DNA of 35,330 bases from Bacillota bacterium (GTDB taxonomy: Bacteria > Sysuimicrobiota > Sysuimicrobiia > Sysuimicrobiales > Segetimicrobiaceae), in contig JAJPJL010000083.1 in NCBI GenBank assembly GCA_021324255.1, positions 73,291-108,620 on the forward strand, given 5' to 3'. Shown here piece by piece: positions 1 to 7,513 of the stretch. Made by a program: the position numbers and the translations under genes. The stretch's first letter is position 1; each line of letters opens with the position of its first letter. Under the pieces are notes generated by a model, which saw only the letters and a program-made list of their open reading frames with translations, searched no databases and was not told where the DNA came from.

Positions 1-1098
1 CACGCGCCGCTGGCCGCAGAGCTCGATGAAGTGGGCGCCTTTTTCCGCGCTCTCCACGAACAGCACCCCGTTGTTCGCGAGGATCCCCACGGGAATGCCG
101 TGGATCCGCGCAAACCCCGTGACGAGGGTGGTGCCGTACAGCGCCTTGAACTCGTGGAACCGGCTCCCGTCCACGATCCGCGCGATGACCTCGCGCGCGT
201 CGAACTGGCGGCGCAGGTCCCGCGGGAGCACGCCGTAGAGCTCGCGGGGATCGTACCGCGGCTCCTCCGGCTCCGCCAGATCGAGGGACGGCGCCTTGAC
301 GCGATTGAACCCGCCGGCGATGTCGCGAACGATGGCGATCGCATCGGCGTCGTCCCTCGCCAGGTAGTCCGTGACGCCGCTCCGGCGGCAGTGGACGTCG
401 GCGCCGCCGAGCTCCTCCGCGCTCACGTCCTCGCCGGTCGCGGCGCGCACGAGCGGCGGGCCGCCCAGAAACACCGTGCCCGTGCCCCGGACGATCACGG
501 CTTCGTCGGACATCGCGGGCACGTACGCCCCGCCGGCCGTGCACGAGCCCATCACGGCGGCGACCTGCGGCACGCCCGCGGCCGAGAGCCGCGCCTGATT
601 GAAGAAGATGCGGCCGAAGTGATCCCGGTCCGGAAACACCTCGGCCTGGAGCGGGAGAAACGCCCCCCCCGAATCCACGAGGTAGATGCACGGCAGCCGG
701 TTCTCGAGGGCGATCTCCTGGGCCCGCAGGTGCTTCTTGACGGTCACGGGATAGTAGGTGCCGCCCTTGACGGTGGCGTCGTTGGCGACGATCACGCACT
801 CGCAGCCGCGCACGCGCCCGATGCCGGTGACGAGGCCAGCGGCCGGGGCCTCGCCGTCATACATGTCCCACGCGGCGAGCGGCGCGATCTCGAGGAACGG
901 CGACCCCGCGTCGAGCAGCCGGTCGACGCGTTCGCGCGCCGTCCACTTGCCCTGCGCGCGCTGCCGCTCCCGGGCCCCGCCCCCCTCGCGCACACGCGCC
1001 AGGCGTTCTCGGAGGGTGCGAGCGAGTCCCTCGTGATAGGCCCGGTTGTCGTTGAACTCCTGCGACCGCGTGTCGACGTGAGACTCGAGGACGCTCAT
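1..1098 (-). CDS. acyl-CoA carboxylase, carboxyltransferase (beta) subunit, methylcrotonyl-CoA carboxylase-like; 3' end off window
   Basis: Partial: 366 codons are present, starting at ATG 1096-1098, and the C-terminal part lies beyond position 1. The protein begins [18 protein letters not shown] and contains the carboxyltransferase N-domain: [21 protein letters not shown], a [20 protein letters not shown]-type stretch, [15 protein letters not shown], then [15 protein letters not shown] and [15 protein letters not shown], which carry the glycine-rich oxyanion and acyl-CoA loops. The visible part ends in [10 protein letters not shown], just before the biotin-side loop of the family. The order and wording fit methylcrotonyl-CoA carboxylase beta better than propionyl- or acetyl-CoA carboxylase, but acyl specificity is not decided by this part. 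It transfers carboxyl from carboxybiotin to an acyl-CoA in the cytoplasm. The biotin-carrying alpha subunit would be expected downstream, outside the window. The upstream ribosome site is weak. Confidence 0.9.
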   Translation of the reverse strand, partial: MSVLESHVDTRSQEFNDNRAYHEGLARTLRERLARVREGGGARERQRAQGKWTARERVDRLLDAGSPFLEIAPLAAWDMYDGEAPAAGLVTGIGRVRGCECVIVANDATVKGGTYYPVTVKKHLRAQEIALENRLPCIYLVDSGGAFLPLQAEVFPDRDHFGRIFFNQARLSAAGVPQVAAVMGSCTAGGAYVPAMSDEAVIVRGTGTVFLGGPPLVRAATGEDVSAEELGGADVHCRRSGVTDYLARDDADAIAIVRDIAGGFNRVKAPSLDLAEPEEPRYDPRELYGVLPRDLRRQFDAREVIARIVDGSRFHEFKALYGTTLVTGFARIHGIPVGILANNGVLFVESAEKGAHFIELCGQRRV

Positions 1099-1177
1099 CA
1101 CCTGGGTATTCCGTCCGCGCGCCGAGCGCACCTCCGGCGCCGGGCGCGGCCGCGCGCGTCCCGCGGCCGCGGGAGCC

Positions 1178-2071
1178 CTACGACTCCGGCGGCGAGGCTC
1201 CGGCGTGTTCCAGCGCGGCGCGGATCTCGTCGCGCGCCTCGGGCCCGAGCGCCGGCACGGGCGCGACCGGGTCGCCGACCTCGAATCCCTGCAGCTCGAG
1301 CCCGGCCTTCACGCACGCCGCGAGCGCGTGCCGCTGAAACACCTCGTTGAGCCGCCAGAGCCGCCGTTGCAGGCGCTCGGCCTCATCCCACCGACCCCGC
1401 CGGGCGAGGTCGTACAGGGCGACGCAGCGCTCGGGCAGGAGACACGCCGGCCCGGCCATCCAGCCGACCCCGCCGAGCCGGAAGACCAGGAGCGGTACGT
1501 GCGCGGACGCGCTGAACACCCGGAGGCGGTGCCCGGCGTGGTTCAACACGGTGAGGATCTTGCCGGTCTCGCCCGACGCCTCCTAGAAGTACCGGACGGT
1601 GGGAAGTTCGCTCAGGGCCACGATCAGATCCGGCGTCAGCTCGGCGCCGAGCAGCTTCGGGTTCGAGTACACGACGAGCGGGCACGGCAGCTCCCGCGCC
1701 ACGCCGGAGAAAAACTCAACGATCGCCGTTCGGGACAGGGCGAAGTACGTCTGCAGGATCACCACGATGCCCTGCGCGCCGAGCTCCACCATGCGGCGCC
1801 CCTGCTCGATCGCGTCGTGGGTCGCGTAGGCCGCCACGCCGGGCACCACGGGGACGCGGCCCCGGGCCGCCTCCACGGTGATCCGCACGATCTCCTCTCG
1901 CTGGCGGCGGGTCAGATACGGAAACTCGCCCGTGCTGCCGAGCGGGCTCAGGCCGTGGACGCCCGCGTTGATGAGGTGCTCGACCAGCCGCCGCAGGGTG
2001 TGCTCGCGCACCCGCCCCGAGGCGTCGAGCGGAGACACCAGATACGGGAAGATGCCGTGGAACGGCTCCAT
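1178..2071 (-). pseudogene. DapA/NAL-family aldolase with in-frame TAG at the catalytic lysine codon
   Basis: A 298-codon frame from ATG 2069-2071 to TAG 1178-1180, the normal length for the dihydrodipicolinate synthase/N-acetylneuraminate lyase superfamily. It begins MEPFHGIFPYLVSPLDASG. The substrate-loop motif GSTGE is at 45-49 and the conserved tyrosine is in YSNP at 135. Codon 163 (1583-1585) reads TAG where the family has the Schiff-base lysine: VRYF-stop-EASGETGK against the usual GIK-EASG. The frame continues in register with convincing sequence to the end, so this is a single nonsense codon and not a frameshift. As written the product is a 162-residue fragment plus an untranslated or re-initiated C-terminal part. 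The arginine that follows YNxP in true DapA is Leu here, so the substrate is probably not that of DapA. It may be a recent pseudogene, a sequence error, or a readthrough gene. Confidence 0.85.
1583..1585 (-). other. in-frame amber codon at the Schiff-base lysine position of the DapA-family gene
   Basis: On the minus strand the codons read TAC TTC TAG GAG GCG TCG GGC GAG, giving Y-F-stop-E-A-S-G-E. The family consensus at this point is [IF]-K-[ED]-[AS]-S-G, with the lysine forming the covalent imine with substrate. A single A-to-T change would turn AAG into TAG. This gene's own terminator and those of at least seven neighbours in the window are also TAG, so TAG is a working stop here. Confidence 0.85.
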
Positions 2072-2074
2072 ACC

Positions 2075-2094
2075 GGTGGGACGTTCGTCCCACC
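2075..2094 (-). promoter_or_regulatory. 9-bp-arm inverted repeat abutting the DapA-family start codon
   Basis: The arms GGTGGGACG (2075-2083) and CGTCCCACC (2086-2094) are perfectly complementary with two bases between them, ending three bases before the ATG at 2071. As RNA this would be an 8-bp stem with a 4-base loop occupying the place where the ribosome site should be. It could be a translation-blocking hairpin, a DNA operator, or part of a terminator for the SYLF gene upstream. A second hairpin adjoins it at 2096-2114. Confidence 0.55.
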
Positions 2095-2095
2095 C

Positions 2096-2114
2096 GCAGC
2101 GCCTTCCTCGCTGC
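2096..2114 (-). promoter_or_regulatory. 6-bp hairpin with ribosome-site-like loop, upstream of the DapA-family gene
   Basis: The arms GCAGCG (2096-2101) and CGCTGC (2109-2114) pair perfectly. The 7-base loop reads AGGAAGG on the minus strand, which resembles a ribosome-binding site but sits about 30 bases from the ATG. It lies in the 80-base gap between the SYLF stop and the aldolase start and is next to the stronger repeat at 2075-2094. Its role is unknown. Confidence 0.35.
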
Positions 2115-2151
2115 TCCGAAATCGCCGGCCCGCTCCGCCGCCGGCGCGGGC

Positions 2152-2733
2152 CTACCGGTAGATGCGGGTGATCTTGGCGCCCTGCAGCGTCAGGTTGTAC
2201 ATCAGCCCCTTCTGGTCGAACACGTACGCGACCACGGGCGCGTTGAGCGTCGTGGTATTGATGGACGCCTGCCCGCCCACGGTGACCAGGACAACCGACC
2301 CGTTGACGCCGACCTGCCAGTTTTTGCCGGCGAGCGCCGTTTGCCGGAAGTGCTCCAGAGCCTGCCGTTGCAGGAACGCGATGACGATCGACTTCCGCTG
2401 CGCGCCGAACTGCAGGCCCCATGACCCTGCGGCGATACTGTAGTACGCGACGCTCCGGCCGCGCATGCGCAGCACGCCTTCGCCGTACTCGCCGCCGATG
2501 CCCACACCGGCCTGGATCACCTCGGGAAACACGAGCACGCCGACCGCATCCCGCAGGACGGCGCTCCCGCCTCGTACCTGGCTGCGGAACAGCGCGAGGG
2601 TCTGGTCCGCCGACGCGTTGATCCTCGCGGCGGATGCGGCATCTGACGGGACCGGCAGCAGGACGACGCCCGCCGTCACGCACAGCGCGAGCGCTGTCGC
2701 GAGGTATCGCCCGCCTTGAGGCCCTCTCTTCAT
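2152..2733 (-). CDS. SYLF/YSC84-domain lipid-binding exported protein
   Basis: 193 residues from ATG 2731-2733, chosen over an upstream in-frame ATG at 2793 because a GGAGGA ribosome site sits about 8 bases before it and a clean signal peptide follows: MKRGPQGGRYLATALALCVTAGVVLLPVPSDAASA. The mature part is a YSC84/SYLF domain: DQTLALFR, LRDAVGVLVFPEVIQAGVGIGGEYGEGVL, YYSIAAGSWGLQFGAQRKSIVIAFL, and a C-terminal GLMYNLTLQGAKITRIYR. SYLF domains bind membrane lipids, phosphoinositides in eukaryotes. In bacteria they are small secreted or envelope proteins of unclear role. It stands alone between gaps of about 80 bases (downstream) and 228 bases (upstream). The stop is TAG. Confidence 0.88.
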   Translation of the reverse strand: MKRGPQGGRYLATALALCVTAGVVLLPVPSDAASAARINASADQTLALFRSQVRGGSAVLRDAVGVLVFPEVIQAGVGIGGEYGEGVLRMRGRSVAYYSIAAGSWGLQFGAQRKSIVIAFLQRQALEHFRQTALAGKNWQVGVNGSVVLVTVGGQASINTTTLNAPVVAYVFDQKGLMYNLTLQGAKITRIYR

Positions 2734-2775
2734 ACCAGTCGTCCTCCTCGGCTCGGAAGTGCAGCGCGACCTTGA

Positions 2776-2810
2776 TAAGAGAAATTTTGCCACGTTGCGT
2801 CGCTTTCAAA
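2776..2810 (-). promoter_or_regulatory. possible promoter for the SYLF gene
   Basis: Within a GC-rich surround this stretch is notably AT-rich. On the minus strand it has TTGAAA (2804-2809) followed after about 16 bases by AAATTT, in the right place and direction upstream of the start at 2733. The -10 match is poor, so this is a weak call. Confidence 0.25.
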
Positions 2811-2906
2811 CGTTTCCGCGGCCACGCCCGTGCCGCCTCGTCCCGGTGGGCGCAGCAGGCCGGCGCCGGCACCTCGGTGACAGCCGCGCGCCGGGGCCGG
2901 ACGAGA

Positions 2907-2936
2907 GCGGCCGGCGGGGATCGTCCCGCCGGCCGC
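2907..2936 (-). terminator. 12-bp perfect hairpin downstream of the 66-residue secreted protein gene
   Basis: The arms GCGGCCGGCGGG (2907-2918) and CCCGCCGGCCGC (2925-2936) are exact complements with a 6-base loop. The hairpin starts 26 bases after the stop codon of the gene ending at 2962 and precedes the SYLF promoter region. There is no T-run after it, so it would act as a weak or factor-assisted terminator or as an mRNA end-stabilising stem. Confidence 0.5.
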
Positions 2937-2961
2937 CGTGTCACCCGGTCCTGCGGCGCCG

Positions 2962-3162
2962 TTACTGGCCGTTGCCGTCTCCCTGACCGTTGCCCTGCAG
3001 GTACACCGGGGATTGCAGATCGGCGGGAGCCAGGTCGGCGCCGTTCTGCTGCACGGGCCCGACCGTCGCCGTTTGATCACCGGCCGGTTGCGCCGTGGCC
3101 GCCGCGGCCGGCGCCAGTGCGGCGACGGCCCCGAGTGCAAGCACCGCAAGAGTGCGACGCAT
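2962..3162 (-). CDS. small secreted protein, 66 residues, glycine/glutamine/asparagine-rich tail
   Basis: ATG 3160-3162 is preceded by an AAGGGGG ribosome site 8 bases upstream. The protein is MRRTLAVLALGAVAALAPAA, a textbook signal peptide with an Ala-x-Ala cleavage area near ATAQP, then about 40 residues: GDQTATVGPVQQNGADLAPADLQSP and a tail NGQGDGNGQ. The mature part is short, hydrophilic and Cys-free, with no recognisable domain. The strong ribosome site, signal peptide and following hairpin (2907-2936) support a real gene. I do not recognise the family; it may be a small exported surface or matrix protein. Confidence 0.7.
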   Translation of the reverse strand: MRRTLAVLALGAVAALAPAAAATAQPAGDQTATVGPVQQNGADLAPADLQSPVYLQGNGQGDGNGQ

Positions 3163-3247
3163 CAGTAGTGCCCCCTTCTGTCCGATGGATATCGTGCGTA
3201 TGGACGCCGGCGGTGACTCGCTCCGCGCCGACGTGTTCGTGCGTCGC

Positions 3248-3589
3248 TCAGGCCGCCGGCGGGGGTGGAAGCGCGATATCGAGGAGCTCGGAGCGAAGCC
3301 AGATGCGGTTCGGGCCGGTGGAGCCCGCGGTGACGAGCCCGGTGCGCCGCGGCGCCGCCTGCGGATGCGGCTCGGCACCGCCCGCGGGCGCGCTGAGGCC
3401 GGTGGCGCCGGCGTGGTCCACCGGCACGCTGAGCACCGGAGGAAGGATCCGGCAGAGATGGTGCGGCACCGCGGCGCCGCGGAGGAACAGCACGCCCGGC
3501 AGGCAGCAGATCAGCAGCGTCACGCAGGCCGGCGTCGTCGTGGCGCTCACCCCGTCTGTATGATCTCGAGGGATACCCGGTGTGCGCAT
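3248..3589 (-). CDS. hypothetical small protein with one hydrophobic segment (doubtful)
   Basis: 113 residues from ATG 3587-3589, or about 100 residues from an in-frame GTG at 3550 that gives VSATTTPACVTLLICCLPGVLFLRGAA as a hydrophobic N-terminus. Neither start has a good ribosome site. The rest is Pro/Ala/Gly-rich with no recognisable motif and ends LLDIALPPPPAA. It fills the gap between the protease gene and the small secreted protein and has the same strand as all neighbours, which is the main support. In a genome this GC-rich, a frame of this length can be chance. Confidence 0.35.
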   Translation of the reverse strand: MRTPGIPRDHTDGVSATTTPACVTLLICCLPGVLFLRGAAVPHHLCRILPPVLSVPVDHAGATGLSAPAGGAEPHPQAAPRRTGLVTAGSTGPNRIWLRSELLDIALPPPPAA

Positions 3590-3672
3590 CGCGCGGGATC
3601 ACGTCACGTCCTACGACACCGTAGCGTCCGGACCCGCACGGTTTGGTGAAGAACCGATGAAGATCGCGTAAC

Positions 3673-5070
3673 TTACGCGCGCCGCGGAGCCCCGTGGGTG
3701 TGGGTCTGCCATGCCGCGGGCGGCACGGTGCGCGCCGGCGGCGCCGCCGCGGTGCCGAGCGCGTGGAGCGCCGCCTGCAACTGCGTGTCCTGCCCGCGCT
3801 CCATGTCGTTCGCCGTCAGGGCCACGTTGAGATCGGGCGTGACTCCCACGCCTTCGACCCGCTCGTTGTTTGGCGTGAGAATCGACTCGACGGTCACGGA
3901 CATGCCGCCTTCGGGCAGCGCCACCATGATCGACCCGCCGAGCGCGCCCGCCGTCTTGGCGCCGACGATCGTGGCGCGGCCGTAGTCTTTGAAGGCGCCG
4001 GCGAGGATCTCCGAGGCCGACGCGCTTTGACCGTCCACGAGCACGACGAGCGGCGTACCGGGGAGGACCGGCTGTCCCGACGTCTCCAGGACGCTCGGCG
4101 CCTGCCCGCGCTCATGGATCCTGGCGAGCACGGTGCCCGCGGGCAAGAACACCCCGCCGACGCTGGCTGCCTCGGTGATCAAGCCGCCGGGGTTGCCGCG
4201 CAGATCGAGCACCGCGGATCGGATCGGCCCCTGCGCCTGCAACGCTTGGATGCCGGCGCGCAATTGCCGGCCCGCGCCCTGCGAGAATTCGAAGACCTGC
4301 AGGTAGGCCACGCCGGGGGCGATCAGGCTCGCCCGCACGGGCGGTACCTGAATCGGGGCGCGGGTCACCGAGACCTGCATCGACTGACCGCTCCGCTCGA
4401 TGGTCAGGGTCACCGATGAGCCCGCGGTCCCGCGGATCCACTGGCTCGCGTCGGACGTCGTCTTGTTGGCGAGCGACCGGCCGTCCACCGCGACCAGCCG
4501 GTCGAACCGCTTCAACCCCGCCTGTTCGGCGGGAGAGCCGGGAAAGACGTTGACGATCCAGATCGACTGCGTCCCGGAAGAATCCTTCTGAGAGGTGATC
4601 TCGACGCCGATCCCCGTGAAGCTGGGGTTTCCCGTGACCTGACGCTGCGTCTCGCGGAACGCCTGCGGCGGCAGATAGTACGTGTGGCTGTCGTGCAGCG
4701 ACGCCAGCATGCCCGCCGTCGCCACGTACGCGAGCTGCGTCCCGCTCGCTCCCGCCGGGACGGCTTGCGCCGCGCGGGAGAACTCCGCGGCAAACTGCGT
4801 GTCCGCGTCGACCTCCGGCGTGCCCGGTGCGATGTCCGGCAGCGCGTCCGCGCCCAGCTTCGTGGCCGCGCGCATGGCGGCGATGCCGGCGTTGAGCAGC
4901 TGCACGGGATCGACCGGCTCGACGTACGCCTGCTCGAGGACCCTAAGCGCGGTGACGGTGAGCGACGCGTCCGCCGCCGACGCCGGCGCAAGGCCGGCGA
5001 CGGGCACGAGCAGCAACACGGCGACGACGGCCGCGAGCCACGACCGTCCGATGATGCGCGCAGACAGCAT
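3673..5070 (-). CDS. S41 family C-terminal processing protease with PDZ domain
   Basis: 465 residues from ATG 5068-5070, which has a G-rich site upstream; an in-frame GTG at 5082 would add four residues. The signal peptide is MLSARIIGRSWLAAVVAVLLLVPVAGLAPASA. A PDZ domain follows around 135-220: GIGVEI, VFPGSPAEQAGLKRFDRLVAVDGRSL. Then the S41 core: SAVLDLRGNPGGLITEA, and the nucleophile motif GQSASASEILAGAFKDYGRATIVG with Ser351 in the position of Ser452 of E. coli Tsp. The lysine of the Ser/Lys dyad (GKG in Tsp) is Ala376 here (KTAGALGG); the nearby Lys372 is not aligned with it. It would act outside the membrane, cleaving or tethering exported proteins. It stands alone, with gaps on both sides. 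Confidence 0.88.
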   Translation of the reverse strand: MLSARIIGRSWLAAVVAVLLLVPVAGLAPASAADASLTVTALRVLEQAYVEPVDPVQLLNAGIAAMRAATKLGADALPDIAPGTPEVDADTQFAAEFSRAAQAVPAGASGTQLAYVATAGMLASLHDSHTYYLPPQAFRETQRQVTGNPSFTGIGVEITSQKDSSGTQSIWIVNVFPGSPAEQAGLKRFDRLVAVDGRSLANKTTSDASQWIRGTAGSSVTLTIERSGQSMQVSVTRAPIQVPPVRASLIAPGVAYLQVFEFSQGAGRQLRAGIQALQAQGPIRSAVLDLRGNPGGLITEAASVGGVFLPAGTVLARIHERGQAPSVLETSGQPVLPGTPLVVLVDGQSASASEILAGAFKDYGRATIVGAKTAGALGGSIMVALPEGGMSVTVESILTPNNERVEGVGVTPDLNVALTANDMERGQDTQLQAALHALGTAAAPPARTVPPAAWQTHTHGAPRRA

Positions 5071-5203
5071 CGGTTGCAGCACCCCCCGGGCCCGAGCGGC
5101 GACGCGACGTCGGGCACGCCGATCGGCCTACTACCATTGTGCCCGCGTTTCGGCCGCGGACGCATGAAGAACGTGTAACAGCTGGCGCGGCCGCTCCGCG
5201 CCG

Positions 5204-7513
5204 TCAGCCCCCGGAGAGGAGCCCCAACGCCCGCGCGATCTTCTCCGGTGTGATCGGAAGATCCGTGATCCGAACCCCGACGGCATCCTCGACGGCGTTG
5301 GCGATCGCCGCCGCCGGCGGTCCGATCGGGGGTTCGCCGATGCCGCGGGCGGCAAACGGGCCCTTGCCGTCGCCGGACTCGATGATGATCGGCTCGACGT
5401 CGGGCACATCGAGCGCGCTCGGGATGAGGTACGACGCGAAGCTCGTGGTCAGGTTGACGCCGCGGTCCACGATGATCTCCTCCATCAGCCCGTAGCCGAG
5501 GCCCATCACCGCGCCCCCCTGCACCTGGCCTTCCACGCTCTGCGGATTGATCGCCCGGCCGACGTCGTGGCAGGCGACGTGGCGCCGCACGGACGCCGCG
5601 CCGGTGTCCACGTCGACCTCGACCTCCACGGCGTGCGCGCCGAACGTGTAGTCCGGAAAGACCCGCCCGCCTCCCCGCTCGAGATCCACCGGGTCGCCCG
5701 CGGGCGCGTGGTAGACGCCGAGGTGACTGCGCGGCACGCCCAGGCGGGCGCACTCCTTGACCACGTCCGCGAGCAGGACGCGCCGCTCCGGTCCCGCGGT
5801 CGCCGCGCCGTCTGCGAGCGCCACCTGCTCTACCGGGGTCTCGAGCAGCCGGGCGGCGACCCTGCGCACCTCGTCGTGGAGCTGCGTCGCGGCCACGAGC
5901 ACCGCGTTCCCCGACATGTACAGTTGCCGGGTCGCGGTGGTCGTGCCTGCCAGCGGCGTCAACGCGCTGTCCGCGATGTGCACCGTGACCCGGTCGGGCT
6001 CCACCCCGAGGGCCTCCGCGGCGATCTGGCACAGCGACGAGGCCTGCCCCCCGCCGACGTCCGGGACGCCGCAACGCACCACGACGCTGCCGTCGGCCTC
6101 GAGCCCCACCCAGGCGCTCGCCCAGTCCCTGAGCCACACGAGGCGGCCGTAGGGCTGCAGGTTGCAGGCCAGGCCCCGGCCGACGCGGTGTCTCGGGCTC
6201 GACGGTGCCCGCGGCGGGCCGAGCGCGGCCCAGGCCCGCTCGGCCGCCTCGGCGACCGCGACGTGCGTGTCCAGCGCCTGCCCCACCGGCAGGCGGTCGC
6301 CCCGGCGGAGCGCGCTCCGCCGGCGCACCTCCACGGGATCCAGGCCCAGGCGGCGCGCAATCTGGTCGATCTGCGACTCGTACCCCAGCACCATCTGCAT
6401 CGCCCCGAACCCGCGCATCGCGCTCGTCGGCGGGTTGTTCGTGTAGACGGCCCGGGCGTCCACGGCCACGTGCGGCACCCGGTACGGCCCGGCCGCGGTC
6501 ACCGTCGCATAGAGCAGCACGAGCGCGCTCAGGTACGCGTAGGCGCCGGCATCGGCCGTGAGCTCGATGCGGTGGGCCAGGAGCGTGCCGTCTCGTGCCG
6601 CGCCCGTCCGGTACCGGAGCGTAAACGGATGGCGCTTGGGACGCGCGAGCAGGGACTCCTGCCTCGACCACACCATGCGCACCGGCCGGCCGGTGCGGTA
6701 CGCCAGCAGCCCGAGAAAGACCTCGACGGTGACGTCCTCCTTGCCGCCGAAGCCGCCGCCCACGTACGGGCCGATCACGCGCACCTTGTTGTGGGGCAGG
6801 CCGAGCACGTCGGCGACGTCGCGGAAGTGCTCGATGACCTGGGTCGACGCGCGCACGACCACGACGCCGTCCGCGTCGATCCACGCCACGCCGGCTTCCG
6901 GCTCGAGGTAGGCGTGGTCGATGAGCCCGCACCGGTACGTCTGCTCCACGACCGCGTGCGCCCGCGCGAGCGCTGTGTCCGCGTCGCCGCACCGCACGCG
7001 CCAGGTCGCGAGCACGTTGCCCTCCTCGTGGACGCGCGGCGCGTCCGGCCGGAGCGCATCCTCCGTGGTGAAGACCCCCGGCTGGGCCTCGTAGGCGACG
7101 TCGATGAGCTCGAGGGCCCGGTCCGCGATCTCCCGTGTCTCGGCCGCGACGAGCGCGACGGCCTCGCCCTGGTACCGGACCTGATCGTCCGCCAGCACCT
7201 GGACGCGGGCGCGCAGCGGGCCGACGACGCTGGTCTGCCCCGGCACGTCCGTCCACAGGATGTTGTGCGGGACGTCGCGCGCGGTGAGCACGGCCGCGAC
7301 GCCCGGACACGCCGCCGCCCGGCTCGTGTCGATCCGCGTGATGCGGGCCGCCGGATACGGCGAGCGCAGGACGGCGCCCTCGAGCATGCCCGGCATCTGC
7401 CAGTCCGCGGCGTAGAGCGTGCGGGCCAGGACCTTGTCGCGCGCGTCGTGGCGCGGCAGCCGCCGGCCGACGACGCGGAGGCGCTCCCGTGTCGCGGCGG
7501 GGGATTCAGCCAC
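5204..7513 (-). CDS. xanthine dehydrogenase-family molybdopterin-binding large subunit (module 1)
   Basis: 769 residues from GTG 7511-7513, overlapping the small-subunit stop by 8 bases. The N-terminal a/b hammerhead domain (VGRRLPRHDARDKVLARTLYAADW) is followed by the two molybdopterin domains. Signature sites are YVGGGFGGKEDVT, SAMRGFGAMQ (its Arg matches the substrate-binding Arg of xanthine oxidase), VGGGQASSLCQIAAEALG, TRQLYMSGNA, and ARGIGEPPIGPP, whose Glu is the catalytic base of the family. The CO-dehydrogenase active-site loop AYRCSFR is absent, so this is a ring or aldehyde hydroxylase and not a form I CO dehydrogenase. Substrate unknown; purines, N-heterocycles or aldehydes are the usual ones. 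It works with the next two genes as an L2M2S2-type cytoplasmic enzyme. Confidence 0.92.
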   Translation of the reverse strand: MAESPAATRERLRVVGRRLPRHDARDKVLARTLYAADWQMPGMLEGAVLRSPYPAARITRIDTSRAAACPGVAAVLTARDVPHNILWTDVPGQTSVVGPLRARVQVLADDQVRYQGEAVALVAAETREIADRALELIDVAYEAQPGVFTTEDALRPDAPRVHEEGNVLATWRVRCGDADTALARAHAVVEQTYRCGLIDHAYLEPEAGVAWIDADGVVVVRASTQVIEHFRDVADVLGLPHNKVRVIGPYVGGGFGGKEDVTVEVFLGLLAYRTGRPVRMVWSRQESLLARPKRHPFTLRYRTGAARDGTLLAHRIELTADAGAYAYLSALVLLYATVTAAGPYRVPHVAVDARAVYTNNPPTSAMRGFGAMQMVLGYESQIDQIARRLGLDPVEVRRRSALRRGDRLPVGQALDTHVAVAEAAERAWAALGPPRAPSSPRHRVGRGLACNLQPYGRLVWLRDWASAWVGLEADGSVVVRCGVPDVGGGQASSLCQIAAEALGVEPDRVTVHIADSALTPLAGTTTATRQLYMSGNAVLVAATQLHDEVRRVAARLLETPVEQVALADGAATAGPERRVLLADVVKECARLGVPRSHLGVYHAPAGDPVDLERGGGRVFPDYTFGAHAVEVEVDVDTGAASVRRHVACHDVGRAINPQSVEGQVQGGAVMGLGYGLMEEIIVDRGVNLTTSFASYLIPSALDVPDVEPIIIESGDGKGPFAARGIGEPPIGPPAAAIANAVEDAVGVRITDLPITPEKIARALGLLSGG

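Noticed and set aside
31-1350. 439-codon + strand frame at the left edge
   Set aside because: Complementary to the carboxyltransferase gene, whose reading is unambiguous.
1178-1549. Separate 123-residue protein from GTG 1549
   Set aside because: It is in the same frame as the aldolase N-terminal half, 12 codons below the TAG, and is simply the C-terminal half of that protein.
2075-2100. T-box-like wording (GGGTGG followed by CGTCCC) before the aldolase
   Set aside because: The leader is only 80 bases and lacks the specifier stem and full T-box consensus; the resemblance is explained by the dyad itself.
3095-3649. 184-codon + strand frame over the small secreted protein and the doubtful hypothetical
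   Set aside because: Arg/Ala-rich composition, opposite to all genes, and overlaps a minus-strand gene with a strong ribosome site and signal peptide.
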